Shown here: piece by piece, positions 25,901 through 51,945 of the stretch
How positions within the stretch are numbered: the stretch's first letter is position 1
Layout: every line of letters starts with the position of its first letter
Assembly: GCF_041260155.1 (NCBI RefSeq)
Contig: NC_091940.1
Location: 28,328,151-28,392,150, forward strand
Direction: 5' to 3'
Source: Ptychodera flava
Lineage: Eukaryota > Hemichordata > Enteropneusta > Ptychoderidae
Length of the DNA stretch: 64,000 bases
Position numbers and translations under genes: made by a program
Notes under the pieces: generated by a model
The model's database searches: none
What the model saw: the letters and a program-made list of their open reading frames with translations, nothing else
Told to the model about the DNA's origin: nothing

Positions 25901-28900
25901 TTCCAAAATCAAATTTCTTACACACACATAGACTTGTAACCACCCTAGTCTAATCAAGTGCATTTATATCAATTATCAAACGTCCATAAATGCACATATA
26001 TTGCTAGTTTTATATTTGAAAAAAAGTTTTTATGGTTCTCTCATAGACTACCATGTACAGTGAGTCATCATTTTCGGTGAAATACAAAAATCTAATTTAT
26101 TGTACAGAAATGCACCTTTTACTTCCTAATTTAAACAAAGTACATTTAAATACATTATCAAACATATATAAATGTACAGATATAGCTTGTTTTGTGGGCG
26201 GGGAAGGGGGATTGTCAATATTTTGCCTAATATACGCCATGTATTATGATTTGATATTTTGGGGTGAAGCACTATATCAGCCACTATCTTGATTGCCTCC
26301 TATAGTTGCCCAAATATAGTGACCCTCTCGCAAATGTATGAAATATCATGTCCGTTCAAAAATATTTGCTTGATAAATTCCGTCCCTCCCTAAATGTAAG
26401 CCCCCTGTAATTTCTGTCCCTAACTTACATAACAATCAAACCAATCGTTATGTAACTTAGCTGATACTGTTTCAGTTATTCCTGGGGAGGATACTGCAGT
26501 GGTTGAGGGGCGGGAGGGTCAAAGTTTAGAATGTCGGTCAGGGCAGGGTCATACTTTAGATAGAAGGATTTGGGAGCGTCACAATTTATAGTACAGGCAT
26601 GCACGGAATTCCCCCGGCCCAGCTCTTGTAATTACTAAAGGCTCCCTAACATAAACAAAAGAGCTCTCTTGCTTACAATGACGAAGCAACGGACTCCTTG
26701 TTAAGTTCGCGAAGAAGGTTTCTCTTTGATCATGGGCAAAAACTTCAATAGCTTTCGAAGCCTGAAGCAACATATCACTGAGTAATGGTAATGAGTAATG
26801 ATAATATGGTTCATGCAGTTATTACATAAAGCATATTATCATGTATTAATAACTGCATGATGACTACCAATGCGTCGTGCTAATTATTTATTTGCGTAGA
26901 AACGCCTAGAAAATGTTATTATGATGTTGCAATCTCGTTTATAGTATTACAAAAGACTATGTCAATAAAGACATTTTCGAAAGTGTTTTCAGTAATAAGC
27001 GCTGCAAGCGATTAAAAACAAAGGAGACAGAGATAACGAATTTTTGCAATGCACGTTTAGGCTCCAGGGACTGATGAAACCTTCCGTTTAAAATGTGTTA
27101 CGTAATAACAATAATTATCATTGTCCATGTCCAGACATTTTCAAGTCTCACTAGTGTCTGAAAAAATCAGGACGTCCATCATTTATTTTCAAGAGGGTTG
27201 GGGGACATGTGATTGTCTACTATACTGTGCGTCAAATCGAATTTAAGACTCTTCTCATGATAAATAATCATCAATCAATTTCAACAGGAAGCAGTAACGC
27301 TGGTGTTATCGCTGGATCGGTGGTCGGCTGTATCATTTTCATAATCATCATCATCGCCATCATTGTTGCCTGTTGTTACTACTCCCCAAAATCCTCCAAG
27401 ACGACGTCTTCTACGTCAAATAGGGCTCAAATCCACCCAACAAATGGTCAAATGTGAGTAATGTGCCAGAGGCTTTTGGCGCATAAATTATATTTCGCAA
27501 CTTTCGTGTACATTTAATACGTTTTTTCACCCTATTTCTTCAAAGACAATTTCAATCGAGAACCGATCAGGTACGTTGCGTAAAAGAGATCGGTATGACA
27601 GAAAAGCACGACTTTTTTAATCAATCTGGAATATATTAATTAAATAACTGATAGAAATGAAAACGACTTAAATAATTGATAGAAATGAAAGCTTCAAGAA
27701 AGCTGAGATTAATACATACATGCCACTGAACTTACGAATGCTGAAAAAATCCGTATTCGGCATGTGTCTTGAAAGAGATAATAAGGAGATTTCATAGTAT
27801 GCAAGCGCTGTCATTCCGTCTCAAACCCTCTGTCCGTCTCCCTTCAATCCCTATATATATTTATATCTACATCTCTGTCTGTTTGACTCTTACTCAGGCT
27901 TCCAGCTGGTTTTAAAGCATTTAGACTACCTCAGACCATTAGGCAATGATTTTGGGCTAATGATAACACTGGCTAAATCACCAAGCTATTAACACAATTG
28001 GAACTAAATTGGGATAATTAAATGAGAGTAATTATAACGAAATTTTAATGAAATTGAACTTCTTACAGCTTAAATTTTGCTGTATGATCGATTACTGTAA
28101 AAAACTGACATGTTGTTTTCATCGAACAAAACAACAAAAAACACATCGATTATTTTACATCCCTTAATTCACATTCATTTCTATGAAACGGTTGTGTTTT
28201 TTTGTGTAAATGCCATTAACAAACGAGACAAAATGACAAAATATCTCTAATTTATGACTTTTGAGTCAGTGCACTTATGAAATGTCCCTGACTTTTTTCG
28301 TCATTTGGGGCTTAATAAACAGTAAATGCAGTCAGGCAAATTCACAAATTTTCATTCAAATATAAATATTGTTAATATGTATTCAACAATGTTGCATTAG
28401 GTGCAGTCATGCAATGATTTTTATTCATAACATTTGCGCACAATCAAAAATTCGGGTACAGTTTTAAATATGGTTAACAAATACGATGTTTAATAAATTT
28501 CTCGAATTCTGAAGAAATTATGCCAATCGAATTATACCGATTTAGTTCCACGTGTTTACTGTAGTAAACGTTCCAGTAAAGGGAGGGGGTCCCGTTGGTG
28601 GCGAATACCTGTCTTTGTTGAAAAAATCAGAGAATGAAAGGGGAGAATGTGGAGTTCATTCATCAGTTGTTCTCCTTGTCGGGCAAGGGGCATTGCTAAA
28701 TCTGCCGGTTAAGATTAGAATCGCAATTTGGAAAGATTTGTCGCCGGGGTATAGTCTCATATTTATTATCTTCAGTACTAGTCACTTCCTTTTCGTTCCC
28801 CGTTTGCAGGCCCGGTGTCACCGACATGTCTCAGAACGACCCACCAATGTATACGCCGCACGGTGGCGTCGTTCAGACCGGTCACGGTGTACCAATGCAG

Positions 28901-29026
28901 GCGTACAACCAGCCCTACTACAACCAAGGCTACTACTATCCTAACCAGGCTTACCCTGCACCGAATACCGTGCAGCTGCAGTCGGATCCAGCATACCCAC
29001 CAATGCCAGGAGCTGTTGGGAACTGA
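13839..29026 (+). CDS. Gene 2: CUB-CUB single-pass membrane protein with Pro/Tyr-rich tail
   Basis: Seven coding exons: 13839-13971, 14612-14751, 15194-15398, 15823-15974, 24981-25197, 27288-27453 and 28810-29026. They sum to 1230 nt, an intact 409-aa protein with every phase consistent. Residues 1 to about 28 are a signal peptide, about 50-158 CUB1, 170-280 CUB2, 288-312 the TM helix and 313-409 the cytoplasmic tail. It resembles gene 1 without the third CUB-like domain and the LDLa. It is probably a surface recognition or adhesion receptor; the ligand is unknown. Intron 4 is about 9 kb and full of repeats. The tail is rich in Tyr, Pro and Gln and has a PPMY motif of the kind bound by WW-domain proteins. 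A 5' UTR intron is likely, since a clean acceptor ends at 13799. Confidence 0.9.
14112..14374 (-). mobile_element. tRNA-derived SINE in gene 2 intron 1
   Basis: On the minus strand it begins ggaggcacgtggaccagtgg (A-box-like) and has the perfect B-box ggttcgagacc. A body with gcccctgagcaaggcacttt follows and an AT-rich tail (ataaaaaataaataaag) ends it. This head, body and tail order is diagnostic of tRNA-derived SINEs. A second ggttcaagacc/gtgagttcgag unit suggests an internal duplication of the head. Confidence 0.75.
14612..14751 (+). CDS. Gene 2 exon 2: N-terminal half of CUB1
   Basis: It encodes VKRAIGDCGGTFTSSSGTLT, SPSYPFDYPDYADCYYGITV and TQGYTIV before gtaaga, phase 1 to phase 0. This is a clean CUB start with both cysteines of the first disulfide. 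A dibasic KR precedes CUB1, as in gene 3 (EKRALGECGG). Confidence 0.92.
15194..15398 (+). CDS. Gene 2 exon 3: C-terminal half of CUB1
   Basis: It begins LEFSLFVTEATFDTVEIFDG directly after the acceptor (ccccctatag) and continues GEFSGSFINSQFTSSGRSLY, IHFHSDGSNTASGFYATY. Phase 0 to phase 1. There are no cysteines, so the second disulfide of a canonical CUB is absent. Confidence 0.92.
15823..15974 (+). CDS. Gene 2 exon 4: N-terminal half of CUB2
   Basis: It encodes GTQTSGYSSGDCGGTFTSDS, GTLVSPSYPSRYSDSADCFY and HISTSSGNTIT, phase 1 to phase 0 at gtaagc. It closely resembles exon 2 of the same gene, consistent with an internal CUB duplication. The longest open frame here (starting at 15796) is a different frame and is not the coding one. 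Confidence 0.92.
17050..17560. repeat. Tandem repeat, about 160-bp period, three units
   Basis: Units share ttgacctagaaatgttctt, tgaaacaattttag and atggccgccaaatcat (17178, 17343 and a decayed unit near 17500). Units are diverged, so the array is old. Confidence 0.7.
19820..20620 (+). repeat. Dispersed repeat family R (copy in gene 2 intron 4)
   Basis: It shares a long patchwork with 31020-32130 and 58000-58660: acaagcacctcgggggg, cttctgacttgcaataattt, atatgtttgatgatttatgt and aatttcaccaaaaa. The 123-aa open frame at 20042-20413 is not preserved in the other copies. Confidence 0.65.
21255..22190 (+). repeat. 226-bp tandem array, about four units, each with a DR1 site
   Basis: The marker tgtggacaaatat recurs at 21415, 21641 and 21867, and in decayed form at 22092. 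Each unit contains AGGTCA-A-AGGTCA, at 21437, 21663, 21889 and 22115. The first two also have GTCACGTGAC (21455 and 21681); the last two have one or more changes there. Confidence 0.9.
22909..23182. mobile_element. Candidate MITE with agccctgcgtacgatgct ends
   Basis: The left end agccctgcgtacgatgct is matched by inverted copies ending at 22964 and 23182. The three copies suggest one element nested in or rearranged with another. No clear target-site duplication was seen. Confidence 0.45.
24765..24860 (-). repeat. Family R fragment before gene 2 exon 5
   Basis: The reverse complement reads tgcatttacaaacacctctt and gagg..gggcggga, matching 31043-31085 and 58015-58050. Confidence 0.5.
24981..25197 (+). 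CDS. Gene 2 exon 5: C-terminal half of CUB2
   Basis: After the acceptor tttactctag it reads IDISYVDTESCCDYVEVFDG, then LRRLSGSHSSIDPITSSGSN and LYIHFHSDSSMSDRGFYATY. Phase 0 to phase 1, 217 nt, fully open. The paired CC before DYVEVFDG recurs in gene 3 exon 6. The usual CG partner is SG, so these cysteines lack the canonical partner. Confidence 0.92.
25283..26640 (-). mobile_element. 1.35-kb element with inverted ends and internal tandem units
   Basis: Left end tagtaattaca..tgggttc-gccgggggaatt is matched by the reverse complement at about 26600-26637. Inside, catagactaccatgtatagt-like blocks recur at 25673, 25862 and 26044, a period of about 185 bp. The interior is the reverse complement of family R. 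A 24-nt poly(A) lies at 25713-25736. Confidence 0.55.
27288..27453 (+). CDS. Gene 2 exon 6: transmembrane segment
   Basis: It encodes GSSNAGVIAGSVVGCIIFII and IIIAIIVACCYYSPKSSKTT, a strongly hydrophobic helix rich in Ile followed by Cys-Cys and basic residues, giving an N-out, C-in topology. 166 nt long, ending in phase 2 inside an ATG codon at the donor gtgagt. Confidence 0.92.
28810..29026 (+). CDS. Gene 2 exon 7: Pro/Tyr/Gln-rich cytoplasmic tail with PPMY
   Basis: Acceptor ccccgtttgcag. It encodes PGVTDMSQNDPPMYTPHGGV, then AYNQPYYNQGYYYPNQAYPA and DPAYPPMPGAVGN before TGA. PPMY fits the PPxY motif bound by WW domains such as those of Nedd4-family ubiquitin ligases. The repeated YNQ/YPNQ units make it low-complexity. 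It shares only the first residues (PG) with the tail of gene 3. Confidence 0.9.
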
Positions 29027-29544
29027 TAATGCCGTGACTTGCGCATGCATGACCGACCTACAGAAATTAACTAACGCCATAGCAATATTCATTGACTGAG
29101 ATCGGCTTTTCTATCGACTAGCAGAACGTATGACGACTTCAACTTGAGACAGCAAACATCGCATAAGAAACACTAAGCTTCATCGCTAAATGTGACGATA
29201 GTAATAGTTAAATTTGAAAATATGTTAAAATAGGAATTTGTTCTGTAATACTGATCACAATGACCATCATTCGATGCCAAGTAGGTTTATATTCACTCAT
29301 TAAACGATCGCAATCGACAAAATCGATCACTTTGTAAAAAGATTAAAAACTACTAAAATGACGTACGCTGTTTAAACCGCCTATTTATTCAGGAAATGAC
29401 GTAAAGAAAATTATATTATATACATTTGCGTTGTAAAATATCTGCCTGAAGTATTATTTTACACACGTTATCATCAGAATTGTTGGAAAAAAAATGCATG
29501 TTTCGCATTTACACTTTCATTTATAGTGCTTGAAGTTTTAAACA

Positions 29545-29550
29545 AATAAA
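29545..29550 (+). terminator. Candidate polyadenylation signal for gene 2
   Basis: Overlapping AATAAA hexamers (aaataaataaaa) about 520 nt after the stop. This point is already inside the segment that was duplicated to about 56.15 kb. Confidence 0.3.
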
Positions 29551-29963
29551 TAAAAGTCATATTATAATATGACTTTCATTTAAATTGCTAGAAAATTCAA
29601 TTACTGACTATAGAGGGCGTTATGCATGTTGTAAGATCATAGTTCTTCTCGCCATTTAGATTAGAAAGATACCGTGACGAGCAATTGCTGAATACATTCA
29701 AAAGAAATATACCAACATGAAAGCAACAAGCATAACTCGAGCGCGCACTAGAAATTATTCTATCAAGCCAATGAACTTACTAGGACAGAATCCGAAAGGA
29801 CAGAATCCAAAAGACGATCGGATTCGGGTGCCATACTACTGTAACACTTTACGCTGAATAAATATTTACAACTTAATAAATTGTTAAATCCATAAGGTGA
29901 ATTATGATTTATTCCGACGATATATGGAGAACATGTCGTCCTTCATAGGGTTTACATAGAAAT

Positions 29964-29966
<3 letters not shown>

Positions 29967-30015
<49 letters not shown>

Positions 30016-30021
30016 AAGAAA
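29967..30021. repeat. Poly(A) tract private to copy A
   Basis: About 50 A with two G interruptions. The aligned position in copy B (56968) has no such run, so it arose after the duplication. Confidence 0.9.
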
Positions 30022-31019
30022 CAGCCAAATGTTTATTATGGGGCTAACACCTGGGGACAACCACTAGTACATGTACTTCTAAGGCTAATTTGTGTGTGCA
30101 ACCCGTTGTCGTGTTATAACGTCGATATTGTTCGGACATTTCTGGGCGTGTTGACATTGTGTGACCCGAACAATCAGTTTAACTGGGACACAATACAGCA
30201 CAATAGCAAACGCCTGGATGTGACAATATCGCTAACGGTTCATTGTTTTGGAAGGGTTGTCGTGGTAAAAGAATGTCAAGACAACATTGCCCGCAACATT
30301 GTCGTCATTGCCTGTTTCGCTGAGCGGCTTACATACAGTACGGACATTCACCGGCGATTAGTCATGGCTGCATTATCTTAAGTTTGTCAAAAATATCTCG
30401 GTGGCCTGAACCGGACTCACATCGACCGTACGTTTTAAGAGCCATAATTTCATAGCTATTTATACTCTATGACTCACCCTCGTACAGTTTCAGACTTGCT
30501 TTTTCATTCCTTTGAAAGGTAAACTCCTTTAAATCACGATTGAACTGGTTCATGCTAGCGGCAAACCGTTTCCTGAAAGTGCTTGAGAAGGCACAAGACA
30601 GCTTGTCAAAATTGCCAGCTTAAAATGGATTTCCTTAAAGCGTAGATGTCGAGAAATTGCCTGTACTGGTGCAATCCATGAATACGAGCGCAAAACTATC
30701 GACAAAACAATTAGCAATATACATCACTTGCCGTCTTGTTGCATTTCGAATTTTGTCTTTAAATTTGTACGTTGTATTTGTATTTTCTTTTGATCACTTT
30801 AATAGAAATCTCCCCTCCTACTTCCTCTTTTCAGGTATTTAAATTGTTATGAATTGATGTTAGAACTGACGGTATGAGATTGGTGGGCACAAACTTCGGC
30901 TAGCGATAGTAATGAGTTTCCAGGCCCTCATGTTTTCATGCCCTTCCCCGACCCCTGATGTTCCCCTCAGTGCGACACCAGCGATTGAGCAGTGCGAAAC
31001 CCTGTATGTGTCCATTGAC

Positions 31020-32130
31020 CTTCATGAGACTGATACAGGCCTTTGGTAAGACTGCATTTACAAACACCTCTTGAAGGGGGAGGGATTCAAAAAAATGTTT
31101 GCAGATTTTTAAAACGCCCCCTAACAAACTCACAATGCGTTCAAATCCAACCTTCTGACTTGCTGTAATTTTGAACTTGGAGTCCCCCACCTCAAAGGAA
31201 GGCTAAATGAGGCCAATATTATATACTACTAGTGCTTTGTCCAAAAATATTAGTAATACATGGATGTCTATTGGCAAACTGTTAACATTTTCCAAATAAA
31301 AAAGAAGCTATATCTGTACATTTATAGTCGCGCCAGCGGCTTACTGACTACGCATGCGCGTATTCATAATATACTATGCGAGTAACCGGAAGTGTACCCT
31401 TCTTTCGTGGGCGCCGCCATGTTTTTTTGAGTGCTCGTAAATAAACAAATTTGAAACGTGCTCTCTATTATTTTATAACATGCCATTAATAAAATATATC
31501 TTTTTATTAGCGAGTAATTATTATTATCCACCCTGTCGCTGATACAAAATTTCTTATCACGCCTAAAAATTAAAAGAAGAGAGAAAACTGTCGTGCATAT
31601 GAACGAGAACATTCGCAAAGAATGCTGGGATTGAATTTTAGAAAGGCGCCCTCTGTGTCAATAACTATGTGCAAAATTTACCCGTTTTTAGAACTAACGC
31701 TTGTAAATGTACTTTGCTAAAAAATGTGACTTTTGGATTGTATGGATAATGTTGTTTCACAATACATGTGATAAAGACCATAAACAATTTTTTTTCCAAT
31801 ATAAGACTACAATATTTGTGCATTTAAAGACGTTTGATGATTGACATAACTAGTGCACATGTGTACAAGAAATTTCACTTTGGAATTTCACCGAAGATGT
31901 TTATACACTCTACAAAGGGGTCTATGAGGGAACTGAATAATTTTTCCCAATGTAAAACTTGCAATGATTTGTGTATATATAGACGTTGGATAATTGACAC
32001 TATCATCCATTCCTTTATATACCAAAGCCGAAAGGCCGAAACCGTAAGAATCAAGAGTATTTAGCAAACGAAACATAGAGGCATGCCCCTGATGTTTGTA
32101 GCTCAGACACGAGTATACATTTGCTAATTT
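31020..32130 (+). repeat. Family R copy in the gene 2 to gene 3 spacer
   Basis: Shares cttctgacttgctgtaattt, the acaagaaattt..tttggaatttcaccga units and atatagacgttggataattg with 58000-58660 and, more distantly, with 19820-20620. Interrupted by the insertion at 31326-31698. Confidence 0.6.
31326..31698. mobile_element. Insertion private to copy A, unclassified
   Basis: About 370 bp between ctatatctgtacatttata and gtaaatgtactttgct has no counterpart in copy B, which reads across directly. It includes gggcgccgccatgtttttt and a short ATT run. No inverted ends or coding signature were recognised. A deletion in copy B is the alternative. Confidence 0.6.
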
Positions 32131-35125
32131 TTCCATTAATAAGTAGCATATATGCGAAAAAGTCTTATTTCATGGTGCTATTGTGAAGGTTTTGAATATT
32201 AAAAAGCATAATACGTTCTTTAAATATTCTTATCCAAAAATGAAATAGCCATCACTCTAATGCAATAATCTTGGCACTTCGCATTTAAAAATTTCCCATG
32301 TATAAACTTATAGTTATCAATACTTAATACATTTTAAGCTTGAAGTATCATTCAGTTAGGCAAGAAATACAACTTTTTAAAACACTACTGATATTGACCG
32401 ACAATATCTCAGGGTGGCGCATTATGGGAAGTCCACCCAACGTTCACATGTTTAAACATCATTTTGTTACTCACCAGAAGGTCTCACCAAAAGTTATTTG
32501 AATACTAATCTTCAAAAGGTAAAAATAAACCATATAATTATCATTTTATTATTGTGTTGACTTGATCTCTCTCAACAAGAGAGTCCTTCTTTTTACACCG
32601 CCAGATTCCTGCGGACGACGATCAGCAATAACTTTCAAAAATAGAAATATAATGCCTTTCGTTGCAAAGTTACACAGCATGCAGTGCAAATTTTCGCTAG
32701 GAAAGGCAAAAACTATCAAATTGTCACAACTATAGGTATCTTCCGTCTATCGTTTGTGGATGTAGTAGTGTCGCCAACTTCCATTTTTCTACCTTACGAA
32801 TCAGCGAATCACACAAATCAAGCGCGTCTTTGTACATTGAAGCTTATTTGCAGGGAAATCCTGACACTAACCGCGTTTAGAAGAGCTCAGTTGAGCTCAA
32901 TGACGGCCACTCCAGAAGTAAACGCCGACAAGGGGCAGGGCATGTCGGTAATCCTTTGTTCAGATTACAATAGTACCAGTGGACAAACGTTCGATCTTCG
33001 GAACTTTCAAGTCAGGGAACCATTGAAGAGAAAACTACTCCAAAAAGTCATCAGTACTGTTTTTATAATCGGCTTTGTTAGATACGCGCATAATTACAAT
33101 ATTCACCATTCTAGGTATGAAAGAACAAGTCCAGATGTCACCAAAACAATATACTTGTACCTTTAAAGGTTCATCAATACACTAATACAGTACAACTGAA
33201 TTATCCGTTTTGATAGCGCCAACAGTTGTACGCTATATTTGAAGTATTTGCACAGTAGAAGAATGTCGAGACGAGCGTCGTCGTTGCTTGCATAGTGCAC
33301 CGCCATTGTACAAATGATCACGGGTCAGTGATTCTTGCCGTGGTATCTATGGAAAGTTTAATTGAAAAAAGTCCCAGTGGACTGAAGAGGAACCATTGCA
33401 GCGTACATGTTGAAAGCGGTGATCTACCAGTCTATCAAAATACAAAAAAGTGACCTAGTTTCATCGAAGACAGGAAGAAATAAACTTTCTTCCCTACCTT
33501 AAAATCATTTATGTCTAAGATGACTTTTTACAACTAAAAGTTAAAAATTATGCTTAAATCACTTTTTTATGATGTTGGCAGAACAGCAAGATTACGAATA
33601 AAAAATTATATGGTGAAGACTGCGTGTTTGCCGGGAAATATCATCAACGAATATAATTTGTATCATTCGACGAATTTGAGCATCAAACAACCATGAGAGA
33701 TTTCAACTTGAAGATTTAAAAATTCGTCTCAGTAATATGCTGTAACTTCATGAAAGAAATCTGAGTATCAGACAAATATAATGTATTGCACATCTGAATG
33801 TAATATATTTGCGTTTTATCTTTCAAAATATTTGACATGCGAAACAAAAAGAAAACCATGAAACTTTCCTTTTTATACATTTTTCTAGGACGACAATACT
33901 TCAAAGTTCCGTCAGGGATCAAGTGCCATTTTGACGGCTGCAAATAATAGCCCAGTTTCTTCAAAGTAAGCACACAAGTTATTGTGTTGTTTTGTTGAAC
34001 AGCTGTTGTTCTCATTCGATTCCCACGCCATTGGGAAGACTAGTATGAAACGAATAATCACTTCTATACTTCCTCCTTGAAGTTAAGATGCCTCTCGTCG
34101 TTATTGTTGTTGAAACTGACAAAAGCCTTTGTTCGTGTAGATTGATCCAGTATAATGAGGTCACCTGGACGGAAGGCCTCTTTCAAGGGTTTGTCCCGTT
34201 ATGCGAAGACGTCATCAGTGTTGCTTGGGTAACTTTAAGCGCAAACAAACGATCAGTAACAGCTTGAAACATCAAATCGATCTGTACATCGTCGACGGAA
34301 AGGATAACGGCATTACTGACAATTGACCGTTTAAGGACCAACATCGTGAGTGTCAAACCTCTCATTTATCCAGACAATTTCAAGATGTTGTTTCGCGTTG
34401 TTTATCGGTTTATATCTAAAAGTTTGAGACTGTTTTAGAGAGTCCAGTTATTTCGTGAACTGAACCCCATTGCCGCTATAGAGACGAATTTCAAAACTAC
34501 AAATCTTTGATCATATTGTGGCGGCGCCAGTTTTGTTGTGTTCTCAGTCTCCCTTTTGAATATTTTTCATTTTGCGTGTTCGCGATTCACATGAAAAAGT
34601 GCACGTTCGGCACGCCAGAATTTTTGAAAACCTGTATTTAATTCACACTGAAATCAACTTCATGCGGTCACGGTCTAATGAATTACGCTCTTATATGTAT
34701 TTGAGTGCAGATAGTGGACCGGTTAGCTTCCATCCACAATTCTAATCTTATAACTTGAATCCATAAGTAGTCCAGTTAATGAATAGACCTACATTCCTGT
34801 CGTAGAGACGTATTCAATGATTTTCACTTTGTTACTGTGTCAATTTTTAAAATTAATTTCAACTTCAAAGAGTCAACGTTGAGTGTCAGACACCCAACTA
34901 TCATCTCTGGACGCAGTGTGACTTGTGCACTTTTAAGTAAAAACTGATGGAATCTGGTTTTCAGAGGGGGAAAAAACGAACATTTCAGACAATACAGATG
35001 CCATATATAATTGCGTATGAAATAGCAAAATATTTCACAAGGCAATAAATCTCCTTAACTTGCGCTTCATCCATTCACTTAAACCAATTTTGTTTGTTTC
35101 TCAACCCGAACACATATATGTTCAG

Positions 35126-35172
35126 ATTATCATTATCAGGACAACATAATCGACAACTAAAAGCAACAAGCT
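35126..35172 (+). other. Gene 3 5' UTR part of exon 1
   Basis: An acceptor (atatgttcag, ending 35125) precedes 47 nt of leader. The acceptor and leader are conserved at 62523-62579 in front of gene 4, which supports a 5' UTR intron. Confidence 0.5.
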
Positions 35173-50408
<15,236 letters not shown>

Positions 50409-50817
50409 CTGGGATGTAGAGACGCAACATTATGTCGAGCTATGGATTGAAGTCACATGATTCCTAAGATATAACCATTTGACTGTGATAGCACTAGACA
50501 AACACTAGACAGTAGAGGGGAATCTCCCCTCGATTGTATATGACAAAACCTTGTAAGCATAGTTACCGTAACAGCGAAATACTTATTCGTAAATTTTGAA
50601 AAAAATCAACAGTGGGGTTGAAATGCCTTCGTTTTAACATTCATCATAAATAAGTCATGCTAAGATCTTTACTGGTATTTTCAGTTTATGATTGTAGCTC
50701 GGACATAGACACTCTTCTTATAAGATTAATGATCGTTTCGACCACTTATGCTTGGGTATATACAGTCCATTCATGAAGCAAGTTTTCATTTGTTAGCAGT
50801 CGTATATTACGTTGGAC

Positions 50818-51516
50818 CATAGAGGAACATAGACAGGGTGGCAACGCTTGCATGCCTTTTGTTCCATGGTCGTCTCGGTAGACTATTGGCTTTTCATATT
50901 AAAATGAGCTTCAAAGGTGTTAAACTTTTTGGAGACTTTGTTTGTGGTTGATAATTACACGAGATTATGCGAAAAATACGACGAGATGGCATCGTACTGC
51001 CAGTCGCGTAGCAACCATAGTTACTTTGTGAGCTCTCAGGCCAGAAACACTGCTTCATGCCAATCAAAACATAACACGCCAGCAGTTTCATAAACATGTC
51101 CTTCCTTGACGCATGTGAAAAAGACGGTATGACTGACCGTAAACCATTGAGTAAAACCAGACAGTATCGATAAAAGACTTTCAAATTTGGTTCAAACACA
51201 CTCATTATATATTCATAAAAATATGAGAGGGATTTTTAAAACGGTAAAACTCACTTTCCTGAAGCTCAAAACACTCCCGTTTTCGCCAGCACGTCAATTC
51301 CGCTCAGCACCACACGACAACAAGAACACAAACTTTGCCGAACATACTTTCGCTTAACAATTGGCGAAAATCCGAAAATTACCGAAGGATGCATGGTCGG
51401 CACTCTTCGGAAAAGAGAGGCGAGAGCAACCTGAGGCGAGGCGAACATGGATGGGTTACGTAACCGCTTCACGCCTTAAACAATACCTGTTGCCACTCTG
51501 TCTATGTTCCTCTGTG
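50818..51516. mobile_element. 700-bp hAT-like non-autonomous element with GTTGGAC duplication
   Basis: catagaggaacatagacagg at the left and its inverted counterpart (rc cacagaggaacatagacaga) at the right form inverted ends of about 28 bp. GTTGGAC is directly repeated outside both ends (50811-50817 and 51517-51523); an 8-bp duplication with one mismatch is possible. Size and duplication fit hAT. The internal minus-strand frames are not transposase-like. Confidence 0.8.
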
Positions 51517-51610
51517 GTTGGACGTACTATTTAATAACAATTAACGATAATAAAAGTCTGCTGAACACGAAGTTAAATATGAAAACATTTATCCATTTTC
51601 AATTTCAGAC

Positions 51611-51945
51611 TTAAGGTAGAACGCGTCTCGGGGACAGATGTTTTGACTCTCAAAATTTTACAATTCTTTCTGATTTACCTCTTGTGGCGGTTCATTTTGA
51701 AGCTCTTTGTGTGGGAAAACTTTTTACCGGCTTAGTTTTTGGAATTCCTACATTTTATTTTTCTCCATTGGGTAAACCTAGAGGTGGCGGTCATAAATCT
51801 TACGTTATTTGTCTCCCTATTACCAAAATTTGCGTGGTGACCCCGATATTATTCTTGATTTTGAAAGAGAATGGATGAAAGATTACTCAAGGAAAGTTTG
51901 AGCAAAAGTTCAAGTCTTTCACTTTCGAGGCGCATACTACCTTAA
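51611..51945. mobile_element. 335-bp MITE flanked by TTAA (piggyBac-like)
   Basis: ttaaggtagaacgcgtctcg at the left and cgaggcgcatactaccttaa at the right are imperfect inverted ends bounded by TTAA, the piggyBac-type target. Related copies lie at 36043-36412 (minus) and, degenerate, near 36607, 41280, 55320 and 63320. Confidence 0.75.

Larger units (their letters stand above)
29027..35125. other. Gene 2 to gene 3 spacer
   Basis: Almost entirely duplicated sequence. Open frames such as 32684-33166 (+), 33716-34015 (-) and 34183-34365 (-) exist, but the first is broken in copy B. The short minus-strand frames are partly preserved but match nothing I recognise. No gene is called. Confidence 0.5.

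Noticed and set aside
32684-33166. 160-aa open frame in the gene 2 to gene 3 spacer
   Set aside because: The duplicate at 60083-60489 splits it into different frames, and no domain, signal or splice context is visible.
34183-34365. Minus-strand 60-aa frame preserved in both duplication copies (also 61596-61778)
   Set aside because: With recent duplicates a short frame survives by chance. It matches nothing I recognise and the neighbouring minus-strand frames are not consistently preserved.
51266-51472. Minus-strand 68-aa frame inside the hAT-like element
   Set aside because: Too short and without transposase motifs; treated as interior of a non-autonomous element.
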